Origin: Plantago ovata | Lineage: Eukaryota > Streptophyta > Magnoliopsida > Lamiales > Plantaginaceae | Length of the DNA: 64,000 nucleotides | Direction: 5' to 3' | Assembly (NCBI GenBank): GCA_028274465.1 | Contig: CM051456.1 | Span: forward strand, 1,055,545-1,119,544 | Part shown: positions 1-17,489 of the stretch, one piece after another | Layout: the number at the start of each line of letters is the position of its first letter | Position numbering within the stretch: the stretch's first letter is position 1 | Made by a program: the position numbers and the translations under genes | Notes under the pieces: model-generated | Told to the model about the DNA's origin: nothing | Seen by the model: the letters and a program-made list of their open reading frames with translations, nothing else | Database searches by the model: none

Positions 1-51
1 ATAGTAAGTGCATAATGCACTCACAACTTGAAAACTGAGTATAGTCCTTAC

Positions 52-6664
<6,613 letters not shown>

Positions 6665-6717
6665 CCTCTTATTAATTGCCAACCAATGAAATATCCGTTG
6701 CTAAGTATCTCCTGATC

Positions 6718-7047
6718 CTGCCAATCATTTCATGCTCATTAGTGTTACTGAGGCATCACAACTCACAAAACATACATGATGAGCTCATGTGCAACCATAT
6801 GTCTTCACCAAGGCTTAAAATCCCGATGACTACAACATGGAATCATGAAAATAAACTCAAAACAGTTCAAAAACATTTCTCTCTTCATAAAATGCATTTT
6901 CATTTCCGAAACACTAAGAAACATCCCCAAAAACTCCGAGATACCTCCGTTTTTCAAGAATTCAATCGAAACCAAAACCGAGATTTCCATCCATTGTCAT
7001 CACAGACAATGAAGAATACGAGGTTACAATTCTAATTGATCAACAAA

Positions 7048-7142
<95 letters not shown>

Positions 7143-7500
7143 AAGAAAAAAAAAAAAAAAAAGAAGACTACAACTCAAAGCATTTCGAACCAAGACCTAA
7201 AACATTTAACACACTTCACAATCCCTTTTGCCCTTTTCTCCTAGTTCTACCATCAACACCCTCAAACAGTAAATATAGAATTAATAAAATAGCAAGTTGC
7301 AATGTGCTACCATGGCGGGAAAAAAAAGCTTAAACAAACACCAAGAATCCGCAAAAGGGTCAATAACATTGGACATGACGAATAATAAAATCGAGAAACA
7401 AGAATCAAAGGGTTGGCAGAGAACTGAACCTGACGAGGGTTTAAGCTTGTTGCCTAACAGACTAACAGTTGATTCCTTTACGAGACGGAGTATTTGAAAT
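6718..7500 (-). other. 5'UTR intron (6718-7429) and first 5'UTR exon of ABCC copy 1
   Basis: A plausible minus-strand acceptor (GATTGGCAG, exon beginning at 6717) and donor (CGTCAG followed by GTTCAG, exon ending at 7430) delimit a 712-bp intron ahead of the start codon. Copies 2 and 3 have a comparable 5'UTR intron, which supports the reading. A long (TA)n microsatellite (about 7051-7136) lies inside it. The first non-coding exon would run from 7430 to about 7500; the transcription start cannot be fixed from sequence. Confidence 0.5.
7051..7136. repeat. (TA)n microsatellite
   Basis: About 86 bp of nearly pure TA dinucleotide, followed by an A-rich run, inside the 5'UTR intron of ABCC copy 1. 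It is expected to vary in length between individuals. Confidence 0.95.
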
Positions 7501-7631
7501 TTGTTGTGGAGCATTTATATCCATTGGTTTTTACAGTGGAATTGTGGCAAAAGAGGGGATAAGTGAAAAGGAAGATTGGAAACTCAAATAAATAAAGTGG
7601 GCTACTTTGCGAATGGGTCTCTCTCAATCGA

Positions 7632-7646
7632 GTGTCATCAATGATG
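7632..7646. promoter_or_regulatory. Conserved upstream block of ABCC copy 1 (GTGTCATCAATGATG)
   Basis: A short block resembling GCGTCATCAATGAC recurs upstream of all three ABCC copies (33819-33832 and 46903-46916). Here it lies about 200 bp beyond the first 5'UTR exon. No factor is assigned; conservation among otherwise diverged upstream DNA is the only evidence. Confidence 0.3.
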
Positions 7647-7779
7647 AATGAATGATGACCATGATGATTCCATGGAAATTATTAATTAATTTTTGACTTT
7701 CTTGAAAGTGACCTCTCGACTAACAAAATTGGAAACTCCGAGTATAATCTATCTAAAAATTAGATTATTGAAACATACG

Positions 7780-7992
7780 ACTTACTACATGTGGAAATGA
7801 GAAGAAAAGGCATGAGTGAGAGTTCCGCTCCAAAAAAGCTTGGGTCGAAAATCGTTTATTTGAGTCCAAGTTCTAGTTGTAGCAAAAAGTCTAGCTTGTT
7901 AAGTTTATCGAGTCGAGCTCGAATATTGAAAAGCTCGGCTCGAAAGTTCGACGAGCCGCTCGAAAGAAAATATGTATATTATTTATTTTATT

Positions 7993-8074
<82 letters not shown>

Positions 8075-8256
8075 TTATTTATTTATTTATTTATTTTATT
8101 TTCTTTTTCTTTTTAAAATTCTTTCTTATTCAAGTTCATGAGCCGAGCTCGAATAAGAAAAATATGTGTCGAGCTCGAACTCTAGTCCAAGAGCTGAAGC
8201 TCGAGCCGAGTGTTAAAATTCGAGTTCGAGCTTGGCTCGGCTCGATTACAGCCCTA
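7780..8256. mobile_element. Degenerate hAT-like element end, rich in GAGCTCGA words, with a (TA)n tract
   Basis: Subterminal GAGCTCGA and GGCTCGGCTCGA words lead to a terminus GATTACAGCCCTA ending at 8256, read inward as TAGGGCTGTAATC. This is the usual look of non-autonomous hAT-type plant elements. The following 8 bp (AGTGAGAT) resemble AGTGAGAG at 7815-7822, a possible imperfect target-site duplication, but no clean left inverted repeat is visible. A (TA)n microsatellite (about 7999-8070) and TTTA repeats sit inside. Long open frames here are simply Tyr-Ile repeats from the TA tract. Confidence 0.5.
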
Positions 8257-9565
8257 AGTGAGATCGAGTATGATAAGGGATGTTCAAAGTGGATTATGAG
8301 ACTCGATTTTCAATTTCAATTTTGTTGAAAGTTGAGATTATAAAAGTTGATTTTATACTTCTTCTTTTTTCCACAGGTTTAAGTATAAAAATGAGGTATA
8401 AAAGAGTAGGAATGAGGACTAATGTATGAAAATGTAATTAATTATATGGTACTAGTTTTTTTTTTTTTTTTTAATCAGAAATTTGTGTCAAATGGAGTAA
8501 AAATGGTTTAGGTGACAAACATAAAAAACTAATTCCTAAAGTTCAAAGATTGTTTGCTCAAAGAGTCACTTCTTCGGTGCATTGTGCACAAATTTATGGT
8601 TGGGAACTTTAATTTGCTTACATACAGTTGGTGTATAGTGTATTAAAAAAAAAGTACAACCGCTCTTATTTATATAACGTTTGAGTATATACTAAAAAAT
8701 ATATGACCGCTTTTATTTCATGTATACAGTATAATGATGATTGAATATATATACTAAAGACTATACCACCTATCTTATATAACGGTTGAGTATGTATCAA
8801 GTCTAAGAGAATTAAAATTTTGTACCTTAGACATGCATGAACGATTCCCACATTTCTTTAAAAAATAATAATAATAATAATAATTCAAGCCGTTCCGCAA
8901 TTGGGAAACGTTCACCGGGTATAAAATACTATTGTGAGGCCTAGCTAATGAGAAAGCCCAATAGACTTACAGGTTAGCTAACTTACTGGCCCATTTACCA
9001 ATACACTTCACTCCTTCACCCACAGTTTTCACTACAGTTGGGTAACTTGACCAATCGTGCTTATATTTGTTTACTTTCTTTCAAAAAAAATTCCTTCAAT
9101 ATATCTGTTTTGTGCTTTTTATTTGGTATTGTTGTGAGGTCTGCAACCAGCCGTTTTAGTGTTTGTTGCATACACACAACCGAAGAGATTTTCCTCTTTT
9201 GGTTCTGGTCGATTTACGAGATGTTAGGGAGAAACCCAGTGCACTTTAATACAACATCCATGTGTGGAATCCAATTTCATGTGTATTTAGGTGCATTATA
9301 TTACAGATGCATTAAGAGAAGTTTCTCCCTGAAACTGTTCCGGCCTCATCACAACTGTCAGCCTTTTTAATATGTATAAATGTCTCTTACAGGTACAGAT
9401 TTGTAATTTGCAATCAGTGCCTTCAGAACAGATTTATAAAGTGCACATGAAGTAACTTCAGGTGTAACTACGCGATTGGTGCCTTCGGAAATTTGATAGA
9501 GCGTAAGTGCGCATAAGTACCACACGGCTAAGACCAACTTGACAAAAACTACCCTTCTAAAGTCC
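8257..9565. other. Intergenic stretch with low-complexity tracts, no gene seen
   Basis: AT-rich spacer between the upstream region of ABCC copy 1 and the 3' end of RPB7. It holds a poly-T run (about 8457-8472) and an (AAT)n tract (about 8866-8883). The part nearest 9565 should include the RPB7 3'UTR. A 110-codon plus-strand frame at 9038-9370 matches no family I recognise and is not called a gene. Confidence 0.6.
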
Positions 9566-12545
9566 TCATACTGCTGCACCTGGATCGCTGATGACACCCA
9601 GAAAGTCATCCTTAATAGTCCCAATACAGAACTGCAAACACGATCAAAGAATTAGAACTTGTTGATCAAACAATAGCTAATCTGAAGACATTCATGCAAG
9701 GAATTCATTCTCTTGGTAGCAAAAATGAAATCGAAGGAATGTTGACAAAATACAGAATCAGGAAAAGAAGTGCAGCGATCTGAAACAGACGTCTAAAGTT
9801 GCCATAGCAAACACCGTATATATTATTCAAAATGATAATAGCCATAACTTAAGAACCTACTTCTACGCAACAAATATAATCAAATCATAACAAACGAAAA
9901 CATTAAATGGTTAAATGAACATATATATTGTTCAACTTCACTTACAATTTCTGTAGCATCAACTCGAGTTCCAATGATCTTCAACCTAACTTCACTATCT
10001 TTCTGAATTTTCACCTGTGGATAATTCAATGATCAATTGACATTATGCATTTGAAACATTCGACATGAGCATCACGAAACACATAGAATAGGATATACAT
10101 ACAGATCCATCCGATGTTGTGTAATTAGGCACATCTCCAGATTGAAACTCCATATCATCTGGTATTAACTACAAAAAGAAAATTAGTACGTGAGATCATG
10201 CTTACTACAGGGAGAAAGAAAATTTATGAGGAATAGTTTCTGAAGTTCATATGGTAGACTTTGGAAAGCACAGTTCCTACAAATATCAAATCATACAACC
10301 AACATAAAAAATTGCTGTTAACGATCATAAACATGTAACAGATGGAAGCTTCTCGCCAAATAAAAGAGATGCCAGATAGAGGAGCAAATGAAAGAATCGA
10401 AGACATAGTCCAGAAGTAAAATCATACCCAGAACAATGACAAAGGTTATTAAAGAAACAAGAAAAAAGAGAACTCAAGACATGAAAAATCTAAAAACTGC
10501 CTAGTCAATATAGAAATAAATATTATAAATAACATACCTCACAAAAAAAAAGTTGATAAAAAATTAAATATTACTCCCAGGGTTGCTTTTATTTACTGGT
10601 TGGTAGTAATTAAAAGAATTGCTACAAGGGACAGACTTTGTAGGTTTGGTTTAATTGATGATGATACTTGTATTATGTGCAGTTTGCATACTGAAACTAT
10701 AAATCTTCTCTTTGATTGTAATGTGTCATCTTCAGTACTTACTACTTTAATGAAGACTGCTGGATTGAGATATACAGGTCTTAGCTTGGATGATTGGGTG
10801 ACATGTTCTCCAGATCTTTGAAAAGAACAGCAAGGTTTTCCAGTTGAGGGCAGGGGTTTGGTCATGTTTAGCAAATATTTTTCAAATGCGGAACCTGTTA
10901 GTTTTTTAGCAGAAAAAATGTTCCTGTGTAAATTATTTGTAAAGGTATAGCTGCTGAACTCATGGTAAGAATCAGGTAGAAATTTAAGCATAAAATGAAT
11001 GGATTTGTTAGACAGGTTTTAGTGAAGTTGGCTGATGTGTAGTTGAGTATGTGTCCTGTGTTATTACTACTTCAAGGCTAGCAATGGTTTCACCCCACAG
11101 ATTAGTATGGATTACCAGTCACAGATTTTATCTGGAGCTGGCAGAGAAGGGCCTGACCTGTAGTTTGTAAAACTGTTTCCTATACTCATTTTGTAAGTGT
11201 CTTGAGTCATAGGAAAGATTTTTTTCTAAGCTTTATTCTTGAGTCATGGACCTGGTCCAGAGCCCATATATTCCCTAGTTGATTAGTATCGTGATTTATT
11301 TCGATTTAGTGTTTTTGAGTTTTGGGCTTTCAATTGGGGCATGCCCCTCTTATTCTGTACATATACAGTTTATCTTTATGCAAAGAAAAAGAGCAAAAAG
11401 AAAGCAAATATAATTTATGCACACACAAATATCATTTATATCATTCATTTCCTCCTACTCCTAAGTTAACAACATACCACCCTAGAGCTTGAAATTGCCG
11501 CTGGCAATGGAGAAAGAAGGGCACGAGTCGGTTAAACGAATAACCCAATTGAAGAGAAGAGAATATTCAAGTTAAACATCTTTATCTCTAGGTTATAGAA
11601 GAGAGACAAAAAAGGTCATTTTTATGTTCACTTTAAGAAATCTTGATTAAGATTTCTTAAGACGCTCTCGCAAAGTCTGGGAGCGTGATCTGATATTGCA
11701 CCACTATCATCATTCTTAGCTAGCCAGTAAATTTGCAGAAACCAATCAATAATGTAACACCCGTACATTTCATGGGATTGAAGATTCTGCTTCATTATTG
11801 GTGTGTTTCGTTAAACCGTCTAAAAAACGATACCCCAGGCAACAAATCCAGTGCCACAAACTTTTCCAATAATTACAATTGGCGACATAATAGAAATCTT
11901 TATTGTCTACAGTTCTACACATTCTAGACAGTAGAAAAGGCTAACAAGTTACAGAATAACAATCAAAACAGAACAAGATGTTTGCTAACAAGTTTCAGTA
12001 GATAATGGAAACAAACTACTCACATGATTAGAGACAAAGATCTGGACAGGTCCTGCTTCAGCAAAGAATCCCATCTGCAGCATATGTATTTGTAAGTATC
12101 ACAAAAGATTACGATCAAATATTCCAAAGAATAATAACACAAGGAAGCTAGAAAGGTAACCTTGTTAACCATTGTCACAACCGCTTCGACAATCTCTCCC
12201 TTAAATGGCCGAAACACAACGCACTGGTACTTGACTGGAAAAGTAACGAATCCAGTCCCATCACGAATTATACCTTTCCCAACATTCTCAATGCCAGTAA
12301 TTGCCACAATAAACCCATGTCGCCCACTGTAAAACACAACAAGATTGTATAAAAACCCCGAAACCGTGACTTCATGTATCCACAACAAGCAAAAACACTG
12401 AAACTAATCATAGAAGGAACAAACTGTACCTGCAGGTTCCCTCAACATCCTTCATAAGCTTAGCGACAAGTTTCTCACGAAGATCCCGTCCAAAATGGCG
12501 GGGATGCAGCTGCATGTTCCGCTCCAATACGATGTGGAAAAACAT
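9566..12545 (-). CDS. NRPB7: DNA-directed RNA polymerase II subunit RPB7
   Basis: RPB7 forms the RPB4/RPB7 stalk of RNA polymerase II, acting in initiation, nascent-RNA contact and mRNA fate in the nucleus. Six coding exons on the minus strand: 12430-12545, 12161-12326, 12024-12074, 10103-10168, 9946-10014, 9566-9631. They total 534 nt, or 177 aa, the usual family length. The protein begins [20 protein letters not shown] and carries the highly conserved segments [19 protein letters not shown] and [20 protein letters not shown] (N-terminal RNP-like domain), then an OB-fold half with DDMEFQSGD and [12 protein letters not shown]. Junctions are GT-AG and phases are consistent. Intron 3 (10169-12023) is enlarged by a LINE relic. 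It is more likely RPB7 than the Pol IV/V paralogues because of its near-canonical sequence. Confidence 0.95.
10570..11395 (+). mobile_element. 5'-truncated LINE relic (zf-RVT region) in RPB7 intron 3
   Basis: Antisense to RPB7. The frame at 10600-10821 reads [18 protein letters not shown], then [17 protein letters not shown]. This is the Cys/His-rich zinc-binding segment that follows reverse transcriptase in plant L1-type non-LTR elements. The catalytic RT and endonuclease domains are absent. A non-coding 3' part follows and ends in an A-rich stretch near 11380-11410. I could not find clear target-site duplications. It is a dead fragment. Confidence 0.75.
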
Positions 12546-13620
12546 CTCTCTCTCTCCTTATCTTACTGATGATAAGTTGTTTGGATTTTTAACCTAATCA
12601 GGAGATGAAACTCATCAATCTATATCTCAGAACCAGGAAGGAAAAACTATTACTGAATACTGATACTACGAATTTGCCTTTACAATCCCTTATAACAACC
12701 GCTGAAGCAAAGACGGCACAAACCAAAATGATCTAATCATCACCGTGACTAATGCAACTGACTAAAGGTAAAGGATCACAAAATGCATGCATAAGGACTA
12801 CAATTGGGATCTTGATAAGAAACAAATGGAGACGGTGAGCTAGAGGTAGGTTTGGCAATTCTACCCACCCGTTATCCACCAGCTCAAAACCCGTATGTAA
12901 GTGGGTACAAATAAGCAGATAAAAGTTTAACCCGTTACCCACATCGTTCTACTCTAACCCATCCGTACCCGCCCGATTGCCACTCCTAGCTAGAGGTAGT
13001 TTCTCAAGGTTGTCGAAAACCAAGAAACCATTATCAACAGAGACCTTCTACCATTGCAAATCATAACAAAGAACCTAAGCTGGCATACAAAGCAGGTAGC
13101 CCTTTTTACAACTAAACCCACTTGTGAAATTCAAACTAAAAGTAGCTCAATCTCTTAGTCAAGCAAATTAGCTACATAACTGATAAGTAAAGTCAGAGTA
13201 AATACCAGCAGGTAGCTGAATTTAAGCATACAAAATGAAATCAGAAAAAAAACCCAGAAAATTTTAATGTAATTTAAAGAAACCCAATTAACAATTGATT
13301 GCTTAGGAGCTGAAAAATCATGTATAACAAGTGAAGTTATGATCTTTATGCGATTCAGATGATGAAACTGAAACTTACTGCTGGGCTCCGAATTTCCGAA
13401 TTGAAAATTCTGGGAGTGGCAGGATTATTGAGGGAGAATAAGCATGTCGTGTATATGTAGGGCTAACAAAGCAAATAGATACAGAGAGATAGAAGTATAT
13501 AGTAAGAATTGTTTCACTCACGGCAGAGAAATTGGCAAGTCCCAAATTGAATTGAATAGAACTAGGGCACCACAAGAACGGGAAAAAAGGAAAAGGGGAA
13601 GAAGATATTGTATTTGTATC
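12546..13620 (-). other. RPB7 5'UTR intron and first non-coding exon
   Basis: A donor-like site (GCA followed by GTAAGTTT, exon edge at about 13379) upstream of the start codon suggests a 5'UTR intron from just before the coding exon to 13378, with the first exon beginning somewhere in 13380-13620. The acceptor near 12550-12565 is ambiguous because several AGs occur in a GA repeat. A 142-bp MITE (12847-12988) lies inside the intron. Confidence 0.4.
12847..12988. mobile_element. hAT-like MITE with perfect 8-bp target-site duplication
   Basis: A 142-bp element bounded by TAGGTTTGGCAATT on the left and GATTGCCACTCCTA on the right (inverted: TAGGAGTGGCAATC). It is flanked by perfect 8-bp direct repeats GCTAGAGG at 12839-12846 and 12989-12996. 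The 8-bp duplication and TAGG...GGCAAT ends fit a non-autonomous hAT-superfamily MITE. There is no coding capacity. It sits in the RPB7 5'UTR intron. Confidence 0.8.
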
Positions 13621-13991
13621 CAAAATTTTGGATTAGTTCGTGATATTTGGTTTGTGACTTTAGAAAGTTGAATCAACGATTCTTGGTTCTTAATTAAATT
13701 GCAACATCTTTCCTTTTTCTGTTCTCAAATGGCCTAATTCCACAAGTTAAGATACGTTCATTTTTTTCACTTAATTTTGCTACATTGATTAAACGAGATA
13801 CAAATATGTACTATAGAGTAGAAAGTCACAAAGAATTATACCATTTTTACCCTTGGACACTTTTTCTATATACACAAATGCCACCCTAGGCTAGCTATTG
13901 CTTACTATCTGCAAGGAAAAAAAAAAAATTAAGCACATTTCTTGTGACATTCAGTTATGTAATGTAATACGACCAATATTATTGTGACAAT

Positions 13992-14062
13992 TTGATCAAA
14001 ATGGTGTGCATATGGGTGTGCTATCACCAAATGGTGTGCATATGGGTGTGCATAGGGGTGTG
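13992..14062. repeat. Short tandem duplication rich in GTGTGCATATGGGTGTGC
   Basis: The 18-bp word recurs at about 14005 and 14034, followed by a partial copy (CATAGGGGTGTGC). This leads directly to the left flank of the hAT-like element at 14072. Confidence 0.6.
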
Positions 14063-14071
14063 CAGCAGGAG

Positions 14072-15410
14072 TAGGCCTGGCAATTGGGCCGGATCGGACC
14101 AATCCTTCATGGATCGGACCGGTGCGGATCGGATCCGTTGTTGGTCCGAAGGAAGACTGGTCGGATCGGTCCAGGATCCGGGCCGGACCGGATCCTTGAT
14201 CCAACCCGTGTTTTTTGCTTGTTTTTTTTTTTTTTTGCATTTTTTTTCCTGCTTAGTAGTCTCTTTCCCCAGGCCCCAGATTTGTTATTGTTTTGACTTT
14301 TTTTCTGGATGTTTTCAGGATTTTATGTATGGATAATTTATTATCTCATTTTGTATTTTATATAGGTGGGTTTCTTGATTATTAAAAAAAATGCACTATT
14401 TTTATGTGACGAACAAACAACGATTTTGACTAAGAAAACTAATATGCATTAAGATACAAGTATTAATAGTGCAATACATAAATTCAGCAAACTCCCACAG
14501 AACCATTTCTTTATTTTCTCAATTTTAAGCATTTAGCTACTACTAGTGTAAATTTTATCAGTCTGCAATATGACAAAATGCAGCCACTAGAAACCAACTG
14601 TAATAGAAATGCAAAATTAGAATCCCATCTAGCTTGGTTATCGATTCCAAGCTATACAAACTACTCTACTACTGAAGGCACAAATTCTATAATCCAGAAT
14701 CCAGATAAATCAATAATAGAATCACAATCTCACAAAATGCAAGCAGTAGCAATTGGAGATATCCTGACGCCAAAACGCAAGCATAATACACAGTACTATA
14801 CAGAAGCAAGTCAAGCAACAACCAGATGAACTGAAATATTCACACAGGCAAATTATCAAACAGTTGGTGCTCAAACAAAAAAGTTTCATTTAAACTTAGA
14901 ATCTTCAAATATACTCAAATAAAATTGAAACCCCAGATGGAGAAATAACTAATTACTTCACAAAAATCAGTAAAAGTAGTACAATACCTTATATTTTGAG
15001 TATCTAATTGAGTTGGGTCGGATCTTCTTCCTCCGTAGCTGAATCGAAATTGCAGTTAGAAGCACTGGAAATCTGGACAGTAGAATCGAGATTGGAGAGA
15101 GATGTAAATCAAGGCGTTTTAATTTCGAGAGAGATGCAAATCGAGCCGGAAGAGAGGGGGGCGAGAGGCATAGTTTTAGGTTTGAGTTCCAGGAAAAACG
15201 GCTGAGTTTCAGTATTTAGTAAATTGCCGTACTATTTTGTGTTCGGATCATCTTTTGATCCGATGGTCCTTGGACTAAAGTCCAATCCGAACCCGGACCA
15301 ATTGGTCCGGACTTTCTTCAATCCGACAGCATTGGAATTGGTCCGGATTTGGATCGGACCGGTCCGGATCGGATCAAAATTTGCGGACCGGATCATAATT
15401 GCCAGGCCTA
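14072..15410. mobile_element. 1.34-kb non-autonomous hAT-like element
   Basis: Ends are perfect inverted repeats: TAGGCCTGGCAATT at 14072-14085 and AATTGCCAGGCCTA at 15397-15410. Next to each end lie many GGATCGGACCGG-type subterminal words, the usual transposase-binding pattern of hAT elements. Flanking 8-mers AGCAGGAG (left) and AGCGGAGA (right) agree if one base was lost from an 8-bp target-site duplication. No transposase is encoded; open frames here are Gly/Arg/Asp-rich products of the subterminal words or have no recognisable domain. The ends share the TAGGnnTGGCAAT pattern with the MITE at 12847. Confidence 0.75.
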
Positions 15411-15420
15411 AGCGGAGAAA

Positions 15421-15616
15421 GTTATTTTGGTAAGATTGAGAGAGTTATTTGGTAAGATTGGGTGATATAGTTATTTTGGTAAGATTGGGGTGATATAGTT
15501 ATTTGGTAAGATTGGGTGATATAGTTATTTTGGTAAGTTTTGGTGATAGAGTTATTTGGTAAGATTGAGTGATGTAGTTATTTTGGTAAGATTGAGAGAA
15601 TTATTTGGTAAGATAA
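15421..15616. repeat. Minisatellite, about eight units of 23-28 bp
   Basis: Head-to-tail units of the type GTTATTTTGGTAAGATTGGG plus TGATATA. Units with TTTT and TTT alternate, giving an apparent two-unit higher-order period near 53 bp. The array begins 10 bp after the right end of the hAT-like element. Confidence 0.9.
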
Positions 15617-16259
15617 TGGATCTGAGGGTAACTTGGTCATTTCATACGAGACTCGTATGTCATTTTGCGACGAATGACTGATAACCAAAGTGTAAAAAAA
15701 TAAACGTATCTTAAACTCCAACCCTCCGCCTTCTTGTACTGTCCTCAAATGTACTTTCTTTAATTTTAGGGATTACAATTTATTGTTACTCATTGTTGTT
15801 AGTTCACATACCTCCCACTAATTTGATATTGTCTGTTTTCAATTGGAACAGAGTTCACAATAACTCTGTTTCTTGCTAGATATTGCTTTTCCTTTCTTTT
15901 ATGATTACATACTATAGCATTACAGTGTCACATACATTGTATCAAGTTATCTATCATCTATCTAAAACATGACTCCATTTGAAACTTACAAGCACTCAAT
16001 ATGGAGAAAATACCACTTCAATTTCGAGGGGTTCAGTCCTACCACGTGCTCTATGTTCACCCAACTTTCTTATCACTTGGGAACCCGTTTATTGCCATAA
16101 GTTAAGTTACTGTATGCAATTACCAAAATTATTTTTCCACACACATAATGGATAAGTACGTACTTTCCATTTATTGATGAAACTCCTTGCCCATGAAAGA
16201 CATTGTGAACGAAACAAATACAAATGAAAATTTTAGGGTGGAACGAAGTACATATATTA

Positions 16260-17337
16260 TTTAGGGTAAATTACTTTAAACCGCTCCACTAGAAACTCAT
16301 ATTATGGATTCTCCCTAGTTAGTTTAACAATTACGTATATTCCCAATGACCGGAAAAAAGTGACCTGATCGTTATTCAGTTTCAGAAAGGTTCCGACCAA
16401 ACAAGGCCTTAAGTTATTTTTTTTATCATTTTTTCTTTTCTTTTAATTTTTTCTTCCTTTTTTCTTTTATCTTTTTTTTTTCCACATCCTTCTTCCTCCT
16501 TAACTTCCTCTTAAAGTAACCGGAACTGGAAGGGCTGCCCAAATCTGAGCTGCTCCAATCGGAGTCGGAGCTGTAAACAGCTCCGAATCGGAGCTGTACA
16601 ACCCCGAAATCGGAGCTGTAAAAAGCTCTGATTTGGAGCTGTTGAGCTGTTAACAGCTCCAAAATCGGAGCTTAACAGCTCCGATTCGGAGTTGTAAACA
16701 GCTCCGAAATCGGAGCTGTAAAAAGCCCCGAAATTGGAGCTGTACAGCCCCGAAACCGGAGTTGTACAACCCCGAAACCGGAGCTGTTAACAACTCCGAT
16801 TTGGAGCTGTTAACAGCTCCAAAATCGGGGCTTAAGAGCTCCGAAATCGGAGCTGTACAGCCCCGAAATCGGAGCTGTTAGCAGCTCCGACAGGGAGCTC
16901 TTAACAGCTCCTGACCGGAGCTGTAATCAGCATTACAGCTCCGGCAACTTTTTTTTTATTATTTTTTTAATCTTTTGGGTTGTTTTGAAACAAACCCTTA
17001 ATTTGGGGTTCTTTTATAATAAATATAAGTTCATTTTTAAATTTATATAATTTTTGTGGTTAATTTAAAATTTATTAAAGTTAATTTTGTAGAATAAAAT
17101 AATTTAGAGGCAAATGTGTAAATATTACAAACTTAAGTTGTTTGTTTGAAGCTAGAAACTGAAATTCCGGCAAAGGTAAAAGCGTAACTTCCTGGTCTTA
17201 ATTCGAAAAAAGCCAAATTCATGGGGTTATCTGTAATTGTTTTTGTGTGATATAGGGCTACATGTAATTGTGTAACTAAGAGGGAAAGATCTGTAATAAA
17301 AAAAATAGCGGGGGTAGATGTAAATTGCCCTATTAGT
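16260..17337. mobile_element. Possible TIR element enclosing the palindromic satellite
   Basis: TTAGGGTAAATTAC near 16261 and GTAAATTGCCCTATTA near 17320 are imperfect inverted repeats about 1.08 kb apart. Such GGGTAAATTAC-like ends occur on many plant non-autonomous DNA elements. No convincing target-site duplication was found, so superfamily and exact ends are uncertain. Confidence 0.35.
16506..16945. repeat. Palindromic satellite built on CAGCTCCGAAATCGGAGCTG
   Basis: About 440 bp of head-to-tail, roughly 24-bp units. Each contains two self-complementary words, GCTCCGA...TCGGAGC and GGAGCTGT...ACAGCTCC, with substitutions between units. The array reads almost alike on both strands and could fold into serial hairpins. 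It is flanked on the left by a T/C-rich tract (about 16415-16500) and on the right by T-rich DNA. Confidence 0.9.
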
Positions 17338-17489
17338 TAATAGTACGTAGTATTATATATTCTCATGATAATAATCCATCAAAAACAAAAGCTCAACTGG
17401 AATTATTTAAATCTATTACATTCTTACACAAACATGCATTGAAATATTACAAATAGCAAAGTTAGCATAAACAGATAGACGAAACCCTC

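Noticed and set aside
7791..8328. Open frames of Tyr-Ile repeats
   Set aside because: They are translations of a TA microsatellite inside a degenerate transposon end.
9038..9370. 110-codon plus-strand frame near the RPB7 3' end
   Set aside because: No recognisable domain, unusual composition, and it lies in probable RPB7 3' flank.
13929..14336. Gly/Arg/Asp-rich frames on both strands
   Set aside because: Products of GGATCGGACCGG subterminal repeats of the hAT-like element; no transposase motifs.
14578..14829. 83-codon frame inside the hAT-like element
   Set aside because: No dimerisation or catalytic hAT domain features; looks like internal filler.
16426..16662. Lys-rich 78-codon frame
   Set aside because: Encoded by the T/C-rich tract and the palindromic satellite; not protein-like.
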